51,203 nt of DNA from JAYGED01 sp046582565 (GCA_046582565.1 JAYGED010000178.1:1-51203); one strand, 5' to 3'; positions 8,027-16,257 are shown, numbered from the stretch's first letter. Numbers and translations: made by a program. Notes: generated from the letters alone by a model not told the origin.

Positions 8027-8145
8027 CGCCGCCTCGGCATCAGCGCCGGGTGGTTGCCGCCGTCGGCGTTTTTATAAGGATAATCGGCGCTGGGGTGGTC
8101 CTTGGTGGCCACTGCGCCGTAGTGGCAGGAGCCTTCAAGCTTCAT
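8023..8145 (-). CDS. 40-residue chimeric ORF at a duplication junction
   Basis: The first 12 residues, MKLEGSCHYGAV, match the start of the GFA gene at 7475. The rest, ATKDHPSADYPYKNADGG and onward to MPRRR, matches the C-terminus of mesaconyl-CoA hydratase (9118-10212) minus about eight codons. Upstream is a GAGGG ribosome site inherited from the GFA gene, and the stop overlaps the GNAT start by 4 bases. It may be translated and couple GNAT to the upstream gene, but as a protein it looks like a fusion of two fragments without a function of its own. Confidence 0.55.
   Translation of the reverse strand: MKLEGSCHYGAVATKDHPSADYPYKNADGGNHPALMPRRR
8046..8110 (-). repeat. Duplicated 3' end of mesaconyl-CoA hydratase
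   Basis: These bases match 9186-9250, inside the hydratase gene, with few differences. The shared stretch encodes VATKDH and YPYKNADG. A shorter match (CGGCATCAG) continues beyond a deletion of about 24 bases. It marks the second breakpoint of the tandem duplication. Confidence 0.75.
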
Positions 8146-8155
8146 TCTAGCGCCC

Positions 8156-9121
8156 TCATGGCAGATGACTCGGCAGGGCGTCACGCAAGGGGCGGATATA
8201 GTCGATCTCGACGCCGCAGCAGCCGCCGATGATCTGCACGCCGCCGGCGACGCAGCCCTGGGCCCAGGCGACGAATTCGTCGGGTGTGATCGGCGTTGCC
8301 ACCGCGTCGTCGCGGTGGGCGGAGACGTAATCGTTGCGCTCGGCCTCGGGATAGACACAGACCGGGCCGTCCCAGGCTCCCTTCACGATATCGAGTGCCG
8401 CGTCGGTGGCGTCGAGCGGTGAATGAAACACGCTGACCACCGACCCACCGAGGGCGGTGATCTCGCCGAAGCCGTCGGCGAAGCTCTGCTCGGAGGAATA
8501 ACCGAGGCGGGCGACGCCGTCATCAAGGCGGCATTTGAAGCCGTCCCACACCGGCAGGCCGGACGATAGACAGGCCTCGACGACCCATTGCCGGTGATTA
8601 TTGCCGCCGGTGGATTCGGAAATCAGGAAATCGACCCCCGCTTCGGCCAGAATATCGGCCTGTTCGCGCAAGTTGGCCTTGGCCTGGGCCTCGGAGGTTT
8701 CCGAGCGGCGGCGCGCCATGGACCATCGGTCCATGCCCGGTTCCTGGCCGACTTTGATGCCAAAATTGGAGACCGAGCCGGCGATCAGCACCGGCCGGTC
8801 GCGGGCCGCCTTGTCGCGCGCGTCCTGGGCCAGCATGACGGCGCGCAGGTTGAGCTCGGCGGTGCGTTCGCCAAGGCCGAGGGGCTCGAGATTATGACGC
8901 GCCGAGGCGTAGGAGTTGGTGGTGATGATATCGACCCCGGCGGCAATATAGTTCTCATGCATATGGCGCACGGTGAAGGGATGGGTGTCCAGCGCCAGGG
9001 CCGCCCAGGCGAATTCGGCCATCGGCGCCCCCATGGACTGAAGTTGGGTGCCGATGGCGCCGTCGAGGATGATGACCTCGCGCGCCGCCAGACGCTCCTC
9101 AAGGTGGCTGTAGTCGCTCAT
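8156..9121 (-). CDS. Homocysteine S-methyltransferase family protein
   Basis: The 321-residue protein has the TIM-barrel methyltransferase layout: LDGAIGTQLQ near 20, ITTNSYASARHNL near 66, and GGCCG (C301, C302) near the end. Family members move a methyl group to homocysteine using zinc held by three cysteines. The first zinc cysteine, normally in a GVNC-like strand, is not found; the matching strand reads VSVFHSPLD with H233 at that place. Activity on homocysteine is therefore uncertain. The ATG overlaps the hydratase stop by 4 bases, so it belongs to the lyase-hydratase operon. Confidence 0.8.
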   Translation of the reverse strand: MSDYSHLEERLAAREVIILDGAIGTQLQSMGAPMAEFAWAALALDTHPFTVRHMHENYIAAGVDIITTNSYASARHNLEPLGLGERTAELNLRAVMLAQDARDKAARDRPVLIAGSVSNFGIKVGQEPGMDRWSMARRRSETSEAQAKANLREQADILAEAGVDFLISESTGGNNHRQWVVEACLSSGLPVWDGFKCRLDDGVARLGYSSEQSFADGFGEITALGGSVVSVFHSPLDATDAALDIVKGAWDGPVCVYPEAERNDYVSAHRDDAVATPITPDEFVAWAQGCVAGGVQIIGGCCGVEIDYIRPLRDALPSHLP

Positions 9122-10212
9122 TTTCTGTCCTCTCCAGTTGGCCGACGCGGCATCAGTGCCGTGTAATCGAGATCGAGCACCACCGCCGGGTGGTCGGCGC
9201 CGTCGGCGTTTTTATAGGGATAATCGGCGCAAGCGTGGTCCTTGGTGGCGACCGTGCGCAGGCGCAGGGCGCCGATGTCGTCGCGTCCCGGCAGAGGCAT
9301 GGTCTCCAGCACCTCGCTCCAGGCATAGACGGTGTCGCCGGCGAACAGCGGCGCGACGTGGCGGCCGCCGTTTATGGCGATGATGCGGAGGGCGTTGGCC
9401 AGGCCGTTGAAGCTCAGCGAGCGGGCGATGCTGATGACATGGCCGCCATAGACCACGCGGCGGCCGAAGTGGCTTGCCTGGGCGGCGTGGGCGTCGAAAT
9501 GCACCCGCGCGGTGTTCTGATACATCCGCGTCGCCATCATATGCTCGGCCGCCTCGACGGTGGTCCCGTCGATATGATCGATGCGCTCACCGGCTGTGTA
9601 GTCCTCCCACAGGTAGGGCGATCCGGCGGCGGCCAGGTCATAGCCCGCAAGATCGAGTTCACCGGGCAGGACAATACGCTCGAGCGCAACCTTGGCGGGC
9701 AGCTCGGGCACCGACGGCTCGGGTGCCGGCGATGCCGGGTCGCGCTTGGCCACCATCACCCAGCGGATAAACTCGACCAGCACCTCGCCGTGCTGGTTGC
9801 GCCCGGTGGTGCGCACGTAGACCGTGCCGGTCTTGCCGTTGGAGTTCTGTTTGACGCCGATGACCCGGCTGGTGGCGCTGACCGTGTCGCCGGGGTAGGT
9901 CGGCGCCTTGAACAGGCAATCGGCGTAGCCCAGATTAGCGATGGCGTTGAGCGAAATATTGGGCACCGACTTGCCGAACACCACATGGAAGGTCAGCAGG
10001 CTGTCGATCGGCGAGCGCTCGAGCCCGGCGGCGCGGGCGAACTCATCGGACGAGATGAAGGGAAAGCGCGAACCGTAAATGGCGTTATACAGCGCCTGGT
10101 CGCCGAGGGTTATGGTGCGCGGCGTGGCATGGATGATTTCCTGGTCGAGGTGAAAATCCTCGAAGAAGTTACCGCCCCCGGATTTATTAGACATAGGAGA
10201 TTTATTCGACAT
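9118..10212 (-). CDS. mch: Mesaconyl-CoA hydratase (double MaoC fold)
   Basis: This 364-residue protein consists of two MaoC-like hot-dog halves. Family-type stretches include GNFFEDFHLDQEI, PTYPGDTVSATSRV, YVRTTGRNQHGEVL and, in the second half, AINGGRHVAPLFAGDTVYA. In the ethylmalonyl-CoA pathway this enzyme hydrates mesaconyl-CoA to beta-methylmalyl-CoA, which the lyase encoded just upstream splits to glyoxylate and propionyl-CoA. The first ATG lies within the lyase gene (11-base overlap). A second in-frame ATG at 10194 follows an 18-base direct repeat encoding MSNKSP twice, and either could be used. Confidence 0.85.
   Translation of the reverse strand: MSNKSPMSNKSGGGNFFEDFHLDQEIIHATPRTITLGDQALYNAIYGSRFPFISSDEFARAAGLERSPIDSLLTFHVVFGKSVPNISLNAIANLGYADCLFKAPTYPGDTVSATSRVIGVKQNSNGKTGTVYVRTTGRNQHGEVLVEFIRWVMVAKRDPASPAPEPSVPELPAKVALERIVLPGELDLAGYDLAAAGSPYLWEDYTAGERIDHIDGTTVEAAEHMMATRMYQNTARVHFDAHAAQASHFGRRVVYGGHVISIARSLSFNGLANALRIIAINGGRHVAPLFAGDTVYAWSEVLETMPLPGRDDIGALRLRTVATKDHACADYPYKNADGADHPAVVLDLDYTALMPRRPTGEDRK
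10177..10212 (-). repeat. 18-bp tandem repeat duplicating the hydratase start
   Basis: Two near-identical 18-base units encode MSNKSP and MSNKSG at the very start of the hydratase gene, each with its own ATG. The first unit also carries the stop codon of the lyase gene. The duplication offers two alternative starts. Confidence 0.6.
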
Positions 10213-11080
10213 GGCGCGCTGCTATGGCGTCGGCCAGGGCAACCAGACGATGGGCGGCCTCGACATGGAGGTTTTCGATCAGCTTGCCGTCGATCACCAC
10301 GACGCCCTTGCCTTCTTTGGTGGCCTCGCCATGGGCGACGATGATCCGTTTCGACCATTCCACCTCGTCGGCCGAAGGGGCGAACAGCTCATTGGCCACG
10401 GCGATGGTCTTGGGGTGGATCAGGGTCTTGCCGTCGAAGCCGAGCTCCAGCCCCTGGCGGCAGGAATTGGCGAACCCTTCGTCGTCGGCGAGGTCGAGAT
10501 GAACCCCGTCGACGATGGCGACGCCGTGGGCCCGCGCCGCCAGCAGACAGAGGGACAATCCGGTGAGCAGGGGCAGCCGGTCGCGGGTGTGGGCGGCGTG
10601 GAGGTCCTTGGCGAGGTCCGAGGTGCCCATCACCAGACAGGCGACGCGGCCATGGGCGCCGGCCACCTCCTCGGCGTGCAGCATGCCGATGGGGGTCTCC
10701 ATCATGCACCAGATGGTCAGCTCGTCGGGCGCGCCGTTGGCTTCCAGCACGGCGACCGCCTGCTCGACCATATCGGCGCTGCCGACCTTGGGCAGCAGCA
10801 CCGCATGGGCCCCGCTGGCCGCCACCGCCACCAGATCGTCGTTGCCCCAGGAGGACGCCAGCCCGTTGACCCGCACGACCAGTTCGCGCGACCCGTAGCC
10901 GCCCTTGGCGAGGGTTGCGAGCACCTGATCCCGCGCCATCTGTTTGGCGTCGGGGGCGACCGCGTCCTCGAGATCGAGGATCAGCGCATCGGCGGCCAGG
11001 CTGCGGCCCTTCTCAAGCGCCCGGGCGTTGGAGCCCGGCATATAAAGCACGCTGCGGCGAGGTCGTATGGTTGAGGGCAT
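10202..11080 (-). CDS. mcl1: Malyl-CoA/beta-methylmalyl-CoA lyase (CitE-like)
   Basis: The 292-residue protein is a CitE-type CoA-ester lyase. It shows RRSVLYMPGSNARAL at the start, LILDLEDAVAP (34-44), the metal-binding E128 in MMETPIG and D155 in GTSDLAKDL, and GKTLIHPKTI near the C-terminus. It would cleave beta-methylmalyl-CoA to glyoxylate and propionyl-CoA, and possibly malyl-CoA to glyoxylate and acetyl-CoA. Pairing with the adjacent hydratase points to the ethylmalonyl-CoA route of acetyl-CoA assimilation. The ATG has AGGA upstream. It is the first gene of the minus-strand cluster, divergent from the DUF1989 gene. Confidence 0.87.
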   Translation of the reverse strand: MPSTIRPRRSVLYMPGSNARALEKGRSLAADALILDLEDAVAPDAKQMARDQVLATLAKGGYGSRELVVRVNGLASSWGNDDLVAVAASGAHAVLLPKVGSADMVEQAVAVLEANGAPDELTIWCMMETPIGMLHAEEVAGAHGRVACLVMGTSDLAKDLHAAHTRDRLPLLTGLSLCLLAARAHGVAIVDGVHLDLADDEGFANSCRQGLELGFDGKTLIHPKTIAVANELFAPSADEVEWSKRIIVAHGEATKEGKGVVVIDGKLIENLHVEAAHRLVALADAIAARHVE

Positions 11081-11107
11081 TGATAAATCCTATGGCTATC
11101 GCTTGGT

Positions 11108-11125
11108 GATTATGTGTACATAATC
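11108..11125. promoter_or_regulatory. Inverted repeat operator candidate
   Basis: GATTATGT-GT-ACATAATC is an 8-base inverted repeat with a 2-base centre, in the 85-base gap between the divergent lyase and DUF1989 genes. The core TATGTGTACATA resembles sites of GntR/FadR-type regulators, but no regulator gene is adjacent. A shared operator for both directions is inferred from position. Confidence 0.45.
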
Positions 11126-11165
11126 AATTTCCGCATCATAGAGGCGACATTAAGGACATCGCAAC

Positions 11166-11774
11166 ATGGCTGAGAGCGAGCTCATCACCGTCCCGGCGCG
11201 GCGCGGCAAGGCGGTGCGGCTGAATAAGGGGCAATCCATCCGGGTCATCAACACTCACGGCGAACAGGTGGTCGATACCTGGGCCTTCGTTGCTGACGAC
11301 CTCTATGAATTCATGTCCATGGAGCATTGGCGGCCGACCGTGCAGCGGATCATTCCCGAGGTCGGCGACGGCCTGGTGACCAACAAGCGCCGCCCCATCC
11401 TGACCCTCACCGAGGATACCTCCTCGGGCATCCACGACACCCTCATGGCGGCCTGCGATTCATATCGCTACGGGCTGCTCGGCTGCACCGAGTATCACGA
11501 CAACTGCACCGACAATCTGATCGCCGCCATGCGCCAGATCGGCCTGACCCCGCCGGAGGTGCCGTGCCCGCTGAATTTGTTCATGAACATCCCGGTGCTC
11601 GACGGCCGCCGTCTGGAATTCAGCGCGCCCGAGAACAAGCCCGGTGATTACGTCACCCTGCGCGCCGAGATGGATTGCATCATGGCCTTCTCGACCTGCC
11701 CGCAGGATATCCTGCCGATCAACGGCAAGGCCTGCATCGTCACCGAGGTTCATTTCGAGATAACCGGCCCCTGA
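11166..11774 (+). CDS. DUF1989 / urea carboxylase-associated family protein
   Basis: The 202-residue protein matches the DUF1989 family: ITVPARRGKAVRLNKGQ, VVDTWAF, MSMEHWRP, GIHDTLMAACD, EYHDNCTDNL and PCPLNLFMNIPV, with a CPQDILPING end. Members often sit beside urea carboxylase or amine and amino acid degradation genes, and their biochemical role is not established; conserved cysteines and histidines suggest metal binding. AAGGA precedes the ATG. The stop overlaps the next gene's ATG (TGATG), forming an operon with the broken GNAT and the FAD oxidoreductase. Confidence 0.85.
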   Translation: MAESELITVPARRGKAVRLNKGQSIRVINTHGEQVVDTWAFVADDLYEFMSMEHWRPTVQRIIPEVGDGLVTNKRRPILTLTEDTSSGIHDTLMAACDSYRYGLLGCTEYHDNCTDNLIAAMRQIGLTPPEVPCPLNLFMNIPVLDGRRLEFSAPENKPGDYVTLRAEMDCIMAFSTCPQDILPINGKACIVTEVHFEITGP

Positions 11775-12571
11775 TGCATGACGGCGAGGACATCGAGCGG
11801 GCCGCCTTGGCGAGCCTGCATGCGGCGGCCCCGGATGATTTGGTCGCCGCCCTCGGCTTGCGCGCGGTGACCATCGGCGCGGGCCTGGTGTCGGTGGCCG
11901 CCGCCCTGCCGCCCACAGCTATCGTCATCAACCGGGCGGTGGGCTGTCGGCGCCGGAGACGGAAGCGTCGGTCAAACAGACCTTAGCGGCCTACCGGGGA
12001 CGCCGGCATGGCTTGCTACTTCATCCAGCGCCACCCCGAGGCCGAACCGGCGGAGATGGTCGGCTGGCTGCTCGATGCCGGGCTTGAAAAGGCTCGGGGC
12101 TGGCAGAAATTCCAGCGCGGGCGGGAGGCGCCGCCGCACTCAACCAGCGATCTCAGGGTCGAAGAAATCGGCCCGGACCACGGGGACGCCTTCGCCAGCA
12201 TCCTTTGCGCCGCTTTCGACCTCGGCGATCTGGCCGAGCCCTGGCTGGCGAAACTGCCGGGTCATGCGGGCTGGCACGTCTTTATGTGTTTCGACGGCGA
12301 TCAGCCCGCCGGTACGGCAACCCTGTTCGTGAAGGACGGCCTCGCCTGGTTCGATTTCGCCGCGACCGCGCCTGCGTTCCGGCGGCGTGGAAGCCAGGGC
12401 GCGTTGCTGGCAGCGCGCATCAAGGCGGCCCTCGATCACGGTTGCCACGCCATGTTCACCTGCACCGGCGAGGAAGTCCCCGGCGACCCGCAGCATTCCT
12501 TCAAGAACATTCTCAAGGCGGGCTTCACGGAGGCCTACGTGCGCGAGAACTACGCCCCGCCGAAGGTTTGA
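11774..12571 (+). pseudogene. GNAT-family acetyltransferase, two compensating frame breaks
   Basis: The first part reads MHDGEDIERAALASLHAA to about residue 56 (VINRAVG). The frame then shifts for about 18 residues (LSAPETEASVKQTLAAYR) and returns to the first frame at GDAGMACYFIQRHPEAEP, continuing to 12571. One lost base in the GGG run at 11941-11943 and one extra in the GGGG run at 11996-11999 would explain it. Repaired length is about 265 residues with a C-terminal GNAT domain (FDFAATAPAFRRRGSQGALL). The segment from the ATG at 12008 alone keeps the GNAT domain in 187 residues and could be expressed. The stop overlaps the FAD oxidoreductase start. Confidence 0.7.
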
Positions 12572-13752
12572 TGCACCCGAAAAACACCATGAAAGCGGAT
12601 ATCGTCATCATCGGTGGCGGTATCGTCGGCTCGGCAATCGCTTATTTCCTGGCGCGCGGCGGGCGGGCCGGCAGGGTCGTGGTCATCGAGCCGGACCCGA
12701 GCTATGAATTCTCCGCCACACCGGCGTCCAACGGCGGCATCCGTCAGCTTTTTAGCCTGCCCGAGAACATCCTCATGGCCCGCTACGGGCTGGATTTCTT
12801 CAGCAATTTTCACCAGACCATGGCGATCGACAGCGAGGCGGCGGATATCGGCTTCAAGCGCCGGGGCTATCTGTTCATCTCCGACCGTGGCGATCATGCC
12901 CAGATGGAAACCAATCATCGCCTGCAGGACTCTCTCGGCGCGCGGGTCGATCTGTTGGACAGGGACGGGCTCAAAGCGCGCTTCCCATCGCTCAATGGGG
13001 ATGATGTGGCGCTGGCCGTCCATTCGCCGGACGACGCCTGGATCAACCCGCAGGCGGCTCTCATGGGATTTCGCGCCAAGGCGCGCGCCCTGGGGGTCGA
13101 TTATATTGAGGACCGGGTCACCGAGTGGTGGGCCGAAGGCGGATTGGCGCGCGGCGTGGCGTGCAAATCGGGAGCGACAATTGCGGCGGACAGCTTCGTG
13201 CTCGCCGCCGGCGCCTGGTCGGCCGAAATCGGCGCCCTGATCGGCCTCGCCCTGCCTGTCGAAGCCATGTGCCGTGAGTCCCACTATTTTGTCACCAGCA
13301 ACGACATCGAGCCCCTGCCGTTCATCAAGACCGAAAGCCATATCGCATTCGGGCCGGAGGGCGAAGGCTTCTCCGGCGGCCTGCCCGATTGGGACCAGCC
13401 GGCGGGCTTTCATCTCGGCGTGCATCCGAGCCGGTTCGAGGACCTGGTCTGGCCGATGCTGGCCCATCGCATACCAAAGCTTGAGACCCTCAAACTGCGG
13501 CGCAGCTGGGTCGGTCATTACGCCCGCAACGCCCTCGACCTCACCGCCATCGTCGGGCGCTGGGAAGGCGGCTGTGAAAATGTCTATATGGCCTGCGGCT
13601 ATTCCGGCCACGGCATCATGCACGCCCCGGCGAGCGGCCTCGCCCTGGCCGAACTGATCCTGGACGGCGGCTATCAGAGCCTCGACATCTCGGCCTTCGG
13701 CTACGGCCGCATCGCCGCGGGCAAGCCCTATCGCGAGCAGGGCATAATCTAG
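12571..13752 (+). CDS. FAD-dependent oxidoreductase (DAO family)
   Basis: The 393-residue protein begins with the dinucleotide fold DIVIIGGGIVGSAIAYFLA and VVVIEPDPSYEFSAT. Its middle part resembles glycine/D-amino acid oxidases (FVLAAGAWSAEIGALIGL), and the C-terminal FAD motif is MACGYSGHGIMHAPASGLALAE. The substrate is probably an amine or amino acid, by family only. The ATG overlaps the previous stop (TGATG); a second possible start is MKADIV at 12589. Its stop codon overlaps that of the convergent cyclase by 4 bases (CTAG). The operon with DUF1989 suggests nitrogen-compound catabolism, which is inference. Confidence 0.8.
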   Translation: MHPKNTMKADIVIIGGGIVGSAIAYFLARGGRAGRVVVIEPDPSYEFSATPASNGGIRQLFSLPENILMARYGLDFFSNFHQTMAIDSEAADIGFKRRGYLFISDRGDHAQMETNHRLQDSLGARVDLLDRDGLKARFPSLNGDDVALAVHSPDDAWINPQAALMGFRAKARALGVDYIEDRVTEWWAEGGLARGVACKSGATIAADSFVLAAGAWSAEIGALIGLALPVEAMCRESHYFVTSNDIEPLPFIKTESHIAFGPEGEGFSGGLPDWDQPAGFHLGVHPSRFEDLVWPMLAHRIPKLETLKLRRSWVGHYARNALDLTAIVGRWEGGCENVYMACGYSGHGIMHAPASGLALAELILDGGYQSLDISAFGYGRIAAGKPYREQGII

Positions 13753-15110
13753 GGAGCGGGCGTTTCCGCAAGGGTCCAGACGCCGATTTTTCCCCGGCGG
13801 CCGCGCACCTCTTGGGGTCCGGCGTCGGATAGTTTTTCCAGCAGGGCAGCGCTGTCGGCGTCTTCCCGGCGCACCGCCTGTATCAAGTCTTCACTGACCG
13901 TCAGCGGCGTCCCCAGGCTGCGGGTCAGATGCTCGACCCGGCTCGCCACATTCACCGTATCGCCGATGACCGCGAATTCCAGCCGGCGCTCGTCGCCGAT
14001 GTCGCCGACCACCGTGACCCCGTAATGCACCCCGACACCCACCGAGACTGACGACTCGCCCGCGGCAATCCGCTGCCGTTTCCAGTCAGCCAGGGCCTCG
14101 ACCATATCGAGGGCGCAAGCCAGGGCGTTGGTGGCGTCGTGGGGGCCGGTGCGCGGCGTGCCGAAGGTCGCCATCAGGCCGTCGCCGATATATTTGTCCA
14201 GGGTGCCGCCATGGCGGAACACCACATCCGCCAGCAGGCTGTGATAGTCACGCAGCAGGGCCGCCACCTTGGGCGCCGGTTCGGTTTCGCACAGGCTGGT
14301 GAAGCCGATGATGTCGGCGAACAGCACGGCGACGTCCTGATCGTGGGCGGCGGTGCCGATGCCGCCCGCCGAGGTTATCTCGTCGACCACGTTGGGCGAG
14401 AAATAGCGCGCCAGCTTGGAGCGCGCCCGCTCGGCCTGGGATCGGCTTTCCACACATCGGCGGGTGCGGATGACGATAACGGCGAGGCCGATTGCGGTCA
14501 GGATGATAGCCAATATTTCGTTTATCCGATCCCCGAGGAAGACAAAATTCGGATCGAAATATATGGCCTGTAATTCCTCCATCGTCGTCCCGCCGCTCTC
14601 AAAGCCGGAGTAGATGCCGGACAGGCTCAAGACCCAAAACAGGGATCCGAGCCGGGCGAGGACAATGCAGAATCCGCACCACAGCACCAGAGCCGGGCGA
14701 AAGCTGAAGGTGGCCTGCATGAGCAGTATGAAATACCAGACGAAGGCGCTGCCGCGCAGAACCACGGCCGGTGTAAAGCCTTCGGGTTCGAACGGATTGG
14801 GCGCGATGAAGATGATGGTCAGGACTGCAACATCGCCGACTACCCATACAAAAGGCGCCCATGGGGGATTGAGCCCACGCCTGATGAAATGGAATTGCGC
14901 CACGCCCAACAACAACATAAGCGTGACCTCGCCGAGCACATAGAAATAGGCCGGCCCGGTTAGCGGGTTGTCGAGGATTTGCCAGGCGAGGATCACGAGC
15001 AGCGCCCAGGACCGCACTTTGGCGGCGAACATCAGCCCCTGGCGTTCCTCCTCGATGAAAGCTCCGCGCAGGCGGACGAGCAGCCTGGCCGCACCCGCCC
15101 CGTCTCTCAT
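13749..15110 (-). CDS. Membrane-bound class III adenylate/guanylate cyclase
   Basis: The 453-residue protein has an N-terminal membrane module (about six helices between 33 and 225) and a C-terminal class III catalytic domain. Metal-binding aspartates lie in VLFADIIGFTSLCE and in DKYIGDGLMATFG. The adenine-selecting Lys (DKYIGDG) and Asp (VIGDTVNVASR) and the transition-state Asn and Arg in VNVASR are present, so it should make cAMP from ATP. The membrane module may sense an unknown signal. The start overlaps the tadA stop by 4 bases. Confidence 0.87.
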   Translation of the reverse strand: MRDGAGAARLLVRLRGAFIEEERQGLMFAAKVRSWALLVILAWQILDNPLTGPAYFYVLGEVTLMLLLGVAQFHFIRRGLNPPWAPFVWVVGDVAVLTIIFIAPNPFEPEGFTPAVVLRGSAFVWYFILLMQATFSFRPALVLWCGFCIVLARLGSLFWVLSLSGIYSGFESGGTTMEELQAIYFDPNFVFLGDRINEILAIILTAIGLAVIVIRTRRCVESRSQAERARSKLARYFSPNVVDEITSAGGIGTAAHDQDVAVLFADIIGFTSLCETEPAPKVAALLRDYHSLLADVVFRHGGTLDKYIGDGLMATFGTPRTGPHDATNALACALDMVEALADWKRQRIAAGESSVSVGVGVHYGVTVVGDIGDERRLEFAVIGDTVNVASRVEHLTRSLGTPLTVSEDLIQAVRREDADSAALLEKLSDAGPQEVRGRRGKIGVWTLAETPAP

Positions 15111-15565
15111 CGCTTATTCCGGAAGAACGCTTTCAGCATCTCAGACGACTCGCGCTCCCGGATGCCGCCATAGACCTCCGGTTTATGGTGGCAGCTAGGC
15201 TGGTTGAAGATGCGCGGGCCGTGCTCGACGCCGCCACCCTTGGGGTCGGGGGCGGCGAAATAGAGCCGGCGGATGCGGAAAAAAGAGATTGCCTGGGCGC
15301 ACATGGGGCAGGGCTCCAGGGTGACATAGAGATCGCAATCGGTCAGCCGGGCTATGCCGAGGCGCTTGGCCGCGGCGCGCAGGGCGAGCAATTCGGCGTG
15401 GGCCGAGGGATCCTTGTCCGCCTCGCATTGATTGCCGGCGGCGGCCAGGGTCTCGCCGCTCACCCCGTCGATGACCACGGCGCCGACTGGAACCTCGCCG
15501 CGCAGGCCCGCCGCGCGTGCCTGTTCCAGGGCCAACTCCATGGTCGATTGTGCTTGCTCCCCCAT
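15107..15565 (-). CDS. tadA: tRNA-specific adenosine deaminase
   Basis: The 152-residue protein is a cytidine-deaminase-fold enzyme with zinc ligands H56 and E58 in HAELLALR and C86/C89 in EPCPMCA. TadA converts A34 to inosine in tRNA-Arg(ACG), allowing decoding of CGU, CGC and CGA. A remnant of that very tRNA gene lies at about 328-376. It is the first gene of a two-gene unit with the cyclase. Confidence 0.93.
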   Translation of the reverse strand: MGEQAQSTMELALEQARAAGLRGEVPVGAVVIDGVSGETLAAAGNQCEADKDPSAHAELLALRAAAKRLGIARLTDCDLYVTLEPCPMCAQAISFFRIRRLYFAAPDPKGGGVEHGPRIFNQPSCHHKPEVYGGIRERESSEMLKAFFRNKR

Positions 15566-15723
15566 GGCGGCACCATCGCGGCGCGGGCCAGCGGCGTCAA
15601 GCGGTCTGGTTTTTCGCAGTTGCAGTATAAAAAATTTCAGGCATTCACGGCCTTGTGGCGGCTACACCCATGCGATATATTGCGCCGCACAATTTTTTTC
15701 ATAATTCCCAATTAGGTTTCACG

Positions 15724-16197
15724 ATGTCAGAAAAACAAGCCGACTCGATTACGCCGATGTTCGATGTCGCCGAACTCGAAGGTTACGCCATGGAAGAACT
15801 CGACGTCGGCATGTCCGCGATCTATTCCAAGACTGTCACCGAATCCGACATCAATCTGTTCTGCGCCATATCGGGCGACACCAATCCGCTCCATCTCGAC
15901 CATGAATACGCCGCCACCACCATGTTCGGCGGCCCGATCGCCCATGGCATGCTGGCGGCGAGCTTCATCTCGACCGTCATCGGCACCAAGCTGCCGGGGC
16001 CGGGCTGCGTCTATATCAGCCAGAACTGCCGTTTCAAGGCGCCGGTGCGCGCCGGCGATACGGTGCGCGCGCGGGTGACGATTGTCGAGATCGACAGGAA
16101 ACGCCGGCGGGTCAAGCTCGACACCGTCTGCACCGTCGGCGATACGGTGGTGATTGACGGTGACGCCAAGGTTCTGGTGCCGCCGCGCGGTTCGTGA
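15724..16197 (+). CDS. MaoC-like (R)-specific enoyl-CoA hydratase
   Basis: The 157-residue single hot-dog protein carries the hydratase 2 catalytic motif in SGDTNPLHLDHEYA (D52, H57), followed by GGPIAHGMLAASFIS and RFKAPVRAGDTV. PhaJ-type proteins hydrate trans-2-enoyl-CoA to (R)-3-hydroxyacyl-CoA and link beta-oxidation to polyhydroxyalkanoate synthesis; that exact role is inference. A longer frame exists upstream, but the ATG at 15724 has an AGG ribosome site and a normal family start. It is followed by ribF after 60 bases. Confidence 0.82.
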   Translation: MSEKQADSITPMFDVAELEGYAMEELDVGMSAIYSKTVTESDINLFCAISGDTNPLHLDHEYAATTMFGGPIAHGMLAASFISTVIGTKLPGPGCVYISQNCRFKAPVRAGDTVRARVTIVEIDRKRRRVKLDTVCTVGDTVVIDGDAKVLVPPRGS

Positions 16198-16257
16198 TTG
16201 TGGCCGGCTGTTCAGTCATGGTGGTAAAAACCCCCCAATTGCGGTAAACGCGCGGCT

